DNA of 64,000 nt from Neofusicoccum parvum (taxonomy: Eukaryota; Ascomycota; Dothideomycetes; Botryosphaeriales; Botryosphaeriaceae): NCBI GenBank assembly GCA_020912385.1, contig CP087217.1, positions 1,612,001 through 1,676,000 on the forward strand, written 5' to 3'. Below the pieces are notes generated by a model. That model had not been told where the DNA came from, ran no database searches, and saw only the letters and a list, made by a program, of their open reading frames with translations. A program made the translations under genes and the position numbers. The number at the start of each line of letters is the position of its first letter. Position 1 is the stretch's first letter. This document shows, in pieces, positions 57,600 to 64,000 of this stretch.

Positions 57600-57898
57600 C
57601 TCTTTTCCGTGGAGAGCTGCTTCGCCGAGTATGACCGACTACCCTTCATCACGTCCTGCCCGCCGCACGTGGACCTGGCGAAACTGACAGCAGCACGACA
57701 GCCTCTTGGGATGTGGCCAGCTCCCCGACGTGGCTCTTGTTTGCGATGATAGACAGATGCTCTCACTGCATGAAGGACATCGCAGCCGTAGTAGAAGATC
57801 ATCTCGAGGACATCTACTGCCCGAAGTGTGACAGGCCGAATTACCGCCATGGTCTGAGGATACGTGCTGATGATACTCGCTGTGCTGTACCATAGGAT
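57600..57898 (+). pseudogene. Orphan BTB-family C-terminal fragment (copy 4)
   Basis: Only the knuckle remains recognisable: CSHC, 16 residues, CPKCDRP (nt about 57751-57840), in a frame open from 57713 and ending at the TAG at 57893-57895. Spacing and the residues after the second pair match copy 3 (CPFCDR). No BTB fold can be found upstream in any frame, so this is a truncated relic. Confidence 0.55.
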
Positions 57899-58334
57899 CA
57901 TAAGGCCAGCTAGACAATTACTTCTGTGGCGGCGCTTGGGACTCTTACCATAGACTCAGGTAGTCTGCGGGCTTGGGGTTTGGCATAGTAATACCTCTTT
58001 CGCTCTACTTCAAAGAGCGATCATACTCGAGATAGCAGTACGAAAGTGCAACGGAATGGGGCTTTGGAATGATTAAGTTATCCTGGAATTTTTAGAAGGC
58101 AGTAAAGTTTTGCTACAGGAACACTTCAATATTTCCACAAAGCTTTCAAGAGTGAAACATGGCCAGGAATAGAGGCGCAACGAAAAGATAGAAGGGGTGT
58201 GAATGGGGTTGTCACACTTTCCACAGCATATCCAGATAGATAGTTCACCTCTCAGAAATATAGAATCCATTGCTATGCTTCTGAACTGTCAACATACGCC
58301 TTCATGTAAAGCCCTCTACAGCATGCCTCGCCTC
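57899..58334. other. Intergenic, no gene seen
   Basis: A/T-rich spacer between the orphan fragment and the convergent BTB copy 5. No feature is recognised. Confidence 0.45.
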
Positions 58335-59561
58335 TCACTCCTCCACCCTCCTCGCCCACCACGCACTCCTCAACCACATATGCCCACACCAAACACAATG
58401 CACATACCCATCCTCCCCACCCTCCGGCAAACACACCCAAACCACCCGCCCACACGTCCCGCACCTGTACCCCGCCGCCACCCTCCTCGCCGCCTCCCTC
58501 TCCACCACCTTCGCACACAACTCCCGCCCAAACACGCCCTCCCCATCCATCATGCCCCGCCACTCCGCACTCTCCCCCAGCTCCCCAAACCTCTGCGCCG
58601 CCACCTCCACCACCGCGGCACGGAGCTTCTTGTTACCCTCGCCGCCATCGCCGTCCGCGTCGCCAGCGTAGAGGACGCGAACCAGCTGCGCGAAGACGGC
58701 AGGGCGGCGCCAGAGGGGAGCCACGGCGGCGACGAAGCGGGCGAGGGCGAGCGAGGCCAAGCCGGGGACGCCGTAGAAGCGGGCGGCGGCGTGGAGGCGG
58801 GCGTGGAAGAGGAGGGACGGGGCGAGGGTCGCGGGCTGGGCCGGCGCGGCGTCTGCGTCCCCGCCGGCGGCGTCGTTCGTGGCGCCGGGCTTGTGTCCCC
58901 CGCTGCTGGTATTTGTGGTGGCGGCGACGGTGGTCGTAGGCTCGTCGGCGGGCGTCTGGTAGTCGAAGCGGTAGAGGTATTCGAGCAGGGCTTTGACGAG
59001 GCGGGGTTCGTGCTTCAGCTCGACGATGTTGGTTTGGGACTCCTGCGTGGGGGAAGGCTGTGTCAAAAAACGCACAGGTGTGAGATTATTTCTTTTTTTA
59101 GGATTGCGCTGCGGGCTGGGTGGACGGATGGGCTTACCTTGAAGCCGTAGAGAGGGTTGAGGGCGTCGGCGAGGAACTTGCACTGGGCGGAGACGACGAG
59201 TTTGTGGACGTGATGTCTGTCGCCGTTACTCGCTCTGATTTCCAGGTCCGAGAAGAGGCCTGTGGAGTAGTACCTGTACTTCGTCAGCGGAACAAGCGCG
59301 CGTGGGCAGGCAGGATTGTGTCCAGGCAGCTGGGCTCGCCCATCCGTCCCGGCCCTGCGGGTTGGAGAGGCCTCCCGTGAAGCTGGTCAAGCCATTGTGC
59401 CTCGCCGGAAATGTGCCCTCAGCTCCCGTATGGGCGGTTGGAATGCTTGAATCCGGCGCCAACGTCATTCCCAGGCGGATCCTCTGTCCGGGGAGTCGGG
59501 ACGGCTCGCTGCCGGCAGGTTGCAAAAGAAAAACAATTGAAAACGTACTCGCTGATCCCAT
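58335..59561 (-). CDS. BTB/POZ protein with C-terminal CxxC-CxxC knuckle (copy 5)
   Basis: Exon 2 (59273..59138) and exon 3 (59042..58335) are clear: TGLFSDLEIRASNGDRHHVH, then LYGFK / ESQTN across the shared phase-0 intron, VKALLEYLYRFDY, and the knuckle CGTC, 18 residues, CVWC. Exon 1 is uncertain. A short exon at 59561..59545 (MGSAS) would splice in phase over a 271-bp intron and give 286 aa, but its donor GTTTTC is weak. Exon 3 is very GC-rich and carries an extra Thr/Ala-rich insertion after the BTB core. It is the most divergent copy. Confidence 0.68.
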
Positions 59562-62500
59562 TCTTGAGGGGCTCTGATGGATCTCTGGTGGACATGACTC
59601 AAAAGATAAGCGCAGTTGCCGCTCTGCGCAGCCACTTTCGGAAGAAGGAGGGGTGGGCGCGGGTCTGCACAGAACAATGTCTCGCAGCAGTGGTAGAATT
59701 TGACTTTCGTGCCGGATCTTCGCAACAAGATGTGTTAAACCGTCAAACAAAGCACAAGTCTGGATCAAGAATTCTCACAATGCCGTCTCCGATGTGCTGA
59801 GATTTATACAAGATTCCAATAATGAAGTTCTACCTCCAGAAGCCCTTCTTTCCCGAGGGCTAGCAGCTACGGAGCCGTGTTTTCTCGAGGCTTACCTTCA
59901 ACACCTCACACACACGTATGCCTGATCACCCGGATGCCCAATGATCTACGCCCTGTTGGCACTGTGTTAAAATCCCTTGCTCTTGACGTTGGTGTTGTTT
60001 CTGGCTCCTTCCTCCTGAACGTAGCCGACCGGTGCTTCCTCCGGCGTCTCTGATTGACGAGATGGCATCAAGGCAAAAAGTAAGGCAAATGCCTTGCGCG
60101 TTCGGCGCATGAGGCCCGGGACGAAGTCTTGGAGGACACCATCTACAGCGTGCGCAGGCCCGTCAGCGTGGCTGCAGAGGATACTTTCCGCCAAAAGTGT
60201 GGAGACGCGTGATTGAAGCACAGCCGGTCATCTGCAGATAACAGGAACCCAATAACGGGCCCGAGGCGTGTCGAGGGTTGTGAAAAGAGTCAAGGTTGAA
60301 GAGAAATAAACTTTCTGCTCGCGCCGGGTATTTCGAGATTATGGCGTGAGAAGAGGAAGTCCGGGAGCGTGTCGACCTGCGCTCGAGGATTAAATTTGTC
60401 AGTCCTTCCAGCAATGAGCGGAGGAGGTGCACCTCCATGAGCTGGCCATCAGCATTCCTCGGGCGGTCTAGTTAGCCTCACCGGCCGCGACAGCCTCATT
60501 GAACATCATGAGATAGGAACGCATGCAATCCAAGATCTTCACGGAACGGCTCGGGTTCGCTCTTGTGCATAGGCTGCAATGGCTAAGTTCAGTCGGTGTG
60601 AACTGTCCAGCTCAGTGTCGACGTGTTGACGGCTTACTGCGGCTTTGCGGCAAAGCAGGCGTCATGCTTCGAGGTGGAGGCCATGTCGCGCGTGGGGCCT
60701 GTCGATCATCGCGGGACATCCAGCGAGATATCCCGCGGAAACAGGGCTGGGATGTGGGCGTGGTTGATCAACTGTTGCGGAGATTGACGGTTCGAGGAGC
60801 GAGCGGGCCATGCCACAAGACCCACAAGAGATGTTGGCAGATGTGGGGGTAGAGGTTTCCTGGCATCAGCAGCTGTTGAACCAGCCCTGGCCTCCGTGAA
60901 ATAGGAAAAGACTGGCGGACAACGAGCTTCACCGAGGCGGAGTATAGGAAAAGACGGCTGGTTGGCTCACCCCAGGAACTGCACGCGGTGCTGACTGTGG
61001 GTTTTGCTCAGCCATGCATTGCTCCTTGAGGCCGCGAGGTTTACAGAACGAGGTGAACAGCCGTCACGACGGCCAACGAAGGCAGGAGCTGCCGACGACG
61101 ATTGGCTGGCGGTGCTGTTTCAGTGTGCACCCGGGGATATTGTGAATATACGACCTGCGACCGCGTGGCAAGGGCGTTCGGGTGCGAGTCTTCAGCGGCG
61201 TGCAACCAATTGCCAGGAGCGATAATCGGCCTGGGAGAAAGATGGAGGACAGGTTACACAACATGAACGCATGGGGAGACGAAAGCAGAGGTTAAAGCCG
61301 TGCGGCAAACAGAACGACGAGGACGCGGCCGCTGACGGCTTGGGCAGCAACAGCGTGGTGCTCTCGCTAGCTGCAGCGACACTGGCGCCACTGTACACAC
61401 TCGTCCAGAACGCGGTACGATCAACTGCGCCACCTGATCTTTCAGTATGCGCTGCACACGCACGCCTGATGCACTCCTTCAACTCGCGGTCTGACGACTC
61501 GCGCCCCATTCCGTGCGAGATTCCTGTTCGCCGTCGGATCGCTGTCGTGGCTCAGCTAATCCGCGTTGGGGAAGAGCGAGTCATGGGCGTGCATGCCCGC
61601 TACCTCCCGCCTGACAGGCTTGACGTCAAACGGCAGTGCACAGTTTCGAGATATGCTGATAATTCGTAGATCCCGCGAACCCTGCCGCTGAGATTGCGCA
61701 AACAGCAGCGCCCGGGGCCTGCTTCTCATGGAAGACAATGGATTTTTTGGAAGGTTGCCGGCCCGCGGCCAGGGTCCGCCGCGAGCCTCGACGCTGCTCC
61801 GCATTGGACCCTGACAGTGCTGCGGTGAGAACGGGTCAATGGCTCTGGACGGGGTGTCAGGTGCGCGCTGCAGCTCCTACTCGTGGGCCGTGGCGACGTG
61901 GTCCAGAATGCCAGGTCCCGCAGTAGCTGAGGCCGTGGTGATTGCCTGATTGGTAGCGGGATGGTCGTCGGTGTTGCGCAGTGATGTCCGCGGCCGCGAG
62001 TGCATGCGTGTCACGACCTCGGAGCGAACGACCTCGAGCCATGCAGCCCGCACGCAGCAGAGCTGCCGGATGACCGGAGATACTCGAGCCCATACAGCAT
62101 CTCGACGCCACGCCGGGGCGTTGGAGCACGCCGCGCCTCCAGCCGATGCATCCTCTTGCAGAATCCTTTTCTTTTGGCCGCCCTCGCCGCGACCGCGACA
62201 ACGGCGATTGCTCGAGGCTCCACATTTGATCTGAACATCAGAAAAGCGCCGTCTTGCCGAGCATTCGCGAGAGTGGGAAAAAGGGCCAATTGGCATATGG
62301 TTAGGATGTGGAGGAGGGCGGGTGACTGAGATCTCCATGCCATTTTCGGCAAGATTCTCACCGGCAGCCGCCGTTTGCCTCTGCAAATGCTGCCTTACCT
62401 ACGTGATACTGGACGACCATCCGCCTCGTCTGAACGCGAAAGCTGACGGGCCAAGCGGCCGGCTGGTGGAGACGCACCCCACGGCGGCGAAGGAGGGGAG

Positions 62501-64000
62501 ACGGGCAAGATTGGGAGCAGCAGGTGTTGAAACGTCGAGTCGAAACAGCTGCTGCTCAATGTGGAGGTTGCTGAAGTAATGAAGACCCTTATTCGTTAGG
62601 CAGTGAGGCATTATTTCTTCAGGCCCGTAGCCTGTGCGCAGGTAGGGCTGGCCAGGCTGCGCAGGCACGCAGGTAGCCGTGAATAGGCTTCCGGGTCGTT
62701 GAAACGCTGTGTCACGGCTTTGCTCGCTGATCCGGGAGAGTGCCAGAAAGCTAAAACACGTGGGTGGGGATCGTCGGGGGCACCCGTTCAGGCAGGCGGC
62801 CGAGCAAAGTCGACACGGGCAATGCGAATTGGCGACCTTCGCGGGCCTGTGGGCGCGGGCGATGGGCCGCCAGCCTTGGGATTCGCCGATCGCGACGCCG
62901 TTTTGAGCGGACCAGGCACGGCGGGCGAAGCGTAAGCCTCACGGCCGGTACGACTGGGCCTCGCAAGGTTCCCCGGCCTGCAGCGACACGGCCAGGTCGC
63001 GATTTTAGCCGACGCCGACGTGCCGGGAGGCCAGCGCGGGGGCGTGCGCGGGCGGACGATTGGCGACGTGGGCATGCCGAGTTTCGCGGTGAGAGCGGCG
63101 GCGGCGCGGAGGGAGGGCGGTGTGGATTTCGTCGAAGGTCTGCGTCTGTTGCACCGAAACACGCGACGGCGCTGCGAATAGGAATGGGCCAGGCACGCCG
63201 ACGGGTGGGCTAGCTGGACCCTCAGCAGCGCGTGCGTCATAGGCCGGGCGGCGCCCGTCGTCATTGGCGGGCGGCTGGCAAGTTGCCAGAGTCCACGCCG
63301 GCTGTCATCATCAGGCCTGCGCGCCCGAAGCAAGCGCACCTCTCCAAATCCCACATCCATACCCCTTCTCCACGCTGCCGCACGCCGCTTCCTGACCTGC
63401 GCCGACGCTGCAAGACTCAGTGATCTTCGGCCTGCCCTGCCGGCCCACAGCACACGAGGTTATCGCGGATTCGCGCCTCGACCCGATCCTCCGCCACGAC
63501 TCATAGGCTCCGCGCCCGCGACCATCCTTGCGCGGTCTAGGTACGCACTGCATCGGGCTGCGATCAGGACGAGCAGGGCTATCGCTCGCGCGCGCAGCGC
63601 TCGATGCAAGGCGCGCACTCGACGCCGGGAATCCTGAGCACCGGCTGCCGGCCAGCTCCACCGTGTGCCCGCCAGCGGACATCTCATCTTGCCTAGTGCG
63701 CTGAATAAAAATTGTGAGATCCCTCCGACGTGACCGAAGGCTGATGCCGCCGTCTCCTCCTGCCTGGCCGTGAGGCTCAACCTGCTGACACGATGGGCTC
63801 CCCAGGGATTTTGGGAGCAGCACGCAGCCCGAGCTGCCACCAAACGCAGCCGCTGCCCAACAAGCACCCCTTCAACAGACGCCTTTCTCTCCCGAACAGC
63901 CAGCCCCTCCCTCAAGCCAACGGCCACGGCAAGCCGCCCGCCCTCCCTCGCTCTGCGACCCTTCCCTACACCCCACCGGTGCCGTCGAACCTCAATCCCG
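59562..64000. other. Right edge: no gene supported
   Basis: About 4.4 kb. One weak candidate for a spliced reverse-strand gene lies near 59967-60684 (see findings). The GC-rich part at 61700-63500 has many overlapping arginine/proline-rich frames on both strands, the signature of chance open frames. No tRNA, repeat array or transposon ends are recognised. Confidence 0.4.

Noticed and set aside
62788..63453. 221-codon reverse frame near the right edge
   Set aside because: Very GC-rich sequence where stops are rare; the product looks random.
1..64000. tRNA, rRNA, CRISPR and transposons
   Set aside because: I saw no cloverleaf, array, transposase-like frame or terminal repeats; a tRNA scan and repeat search would settle this.

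Overview
The window is nuclear DNA of a filamentous ascomycete (Pezizomycotina). Genes carry short spliceosomal introns of about 50-70 bp with GT..AG (sometimes GC..AG) ends and CTRAC-like branch sites, and the families are typical of these fungi: Zn2Cys6 regulators, a PKS-NRPS, a HET-domain protein and a GPI-type mucin. A Dothideomycete is my guess, but the sequence alone does not prove it.

Region 1 (about 0.6-20.7 kb) is a secondary-metabolite cluster. Its core is a four-exon hybrid PKS-NRPS of about 3777 aa (KS-AT-DH-decayed cMT-KR-ACP-C-A-T-R). Around it lie a LovC-type trans-acting enoyl reductase, a DHA2-type MFS transporter, two related AflR-like Zn2Cys6 regulators, a small EthD-domain protein and a small four-helix membrane protein. 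The expected logic is as follows: the PKS plus trans-ER builds a reduced polyketide, the NRPS half amidates it with an amino acid, and the R domain, whose catalytic residues are intact, releases it reductively. The small proteins may tailor it and the MFS protein may export it. The promoters share TTCGG/CCGAA elements, as inverted repeats or as a tandem array, which look like the operator of a cluster regulator. The methyltransferase domain is visibly degenerate.

Region 2 (21-32 kb) holds unrelated accessory genes: a secreted rhamnogalacturonan acetylesterase-like SGNH hydrolase, a mucin-like GPI protein, a HET-domain protein, a flavin monooxygenase with a C-terminal membrane segment, and a small three-exon gene of unknown function.

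Region 3 (33-51 kb) is more housekeeping-like: a 915-aa disordered nuclear protein with a Myb-like segment, a GPI-anchored PLC-like phosphodiesterase, a predicted tail-anchored 417-aa protein, and the complete acetyl-CoA carboxylase gene (2273 aa).

Region 4 (53-60 kb) is a local expansion of BTB/POZ proteins with a C-terminal CxxC...CxxC knuckle. There are three apparently intact genes, one pseudogene with a nonsense codon and a frameshift, and one orphan C-terminal fragment. The last 4 kb shows no gene I can support firmly.
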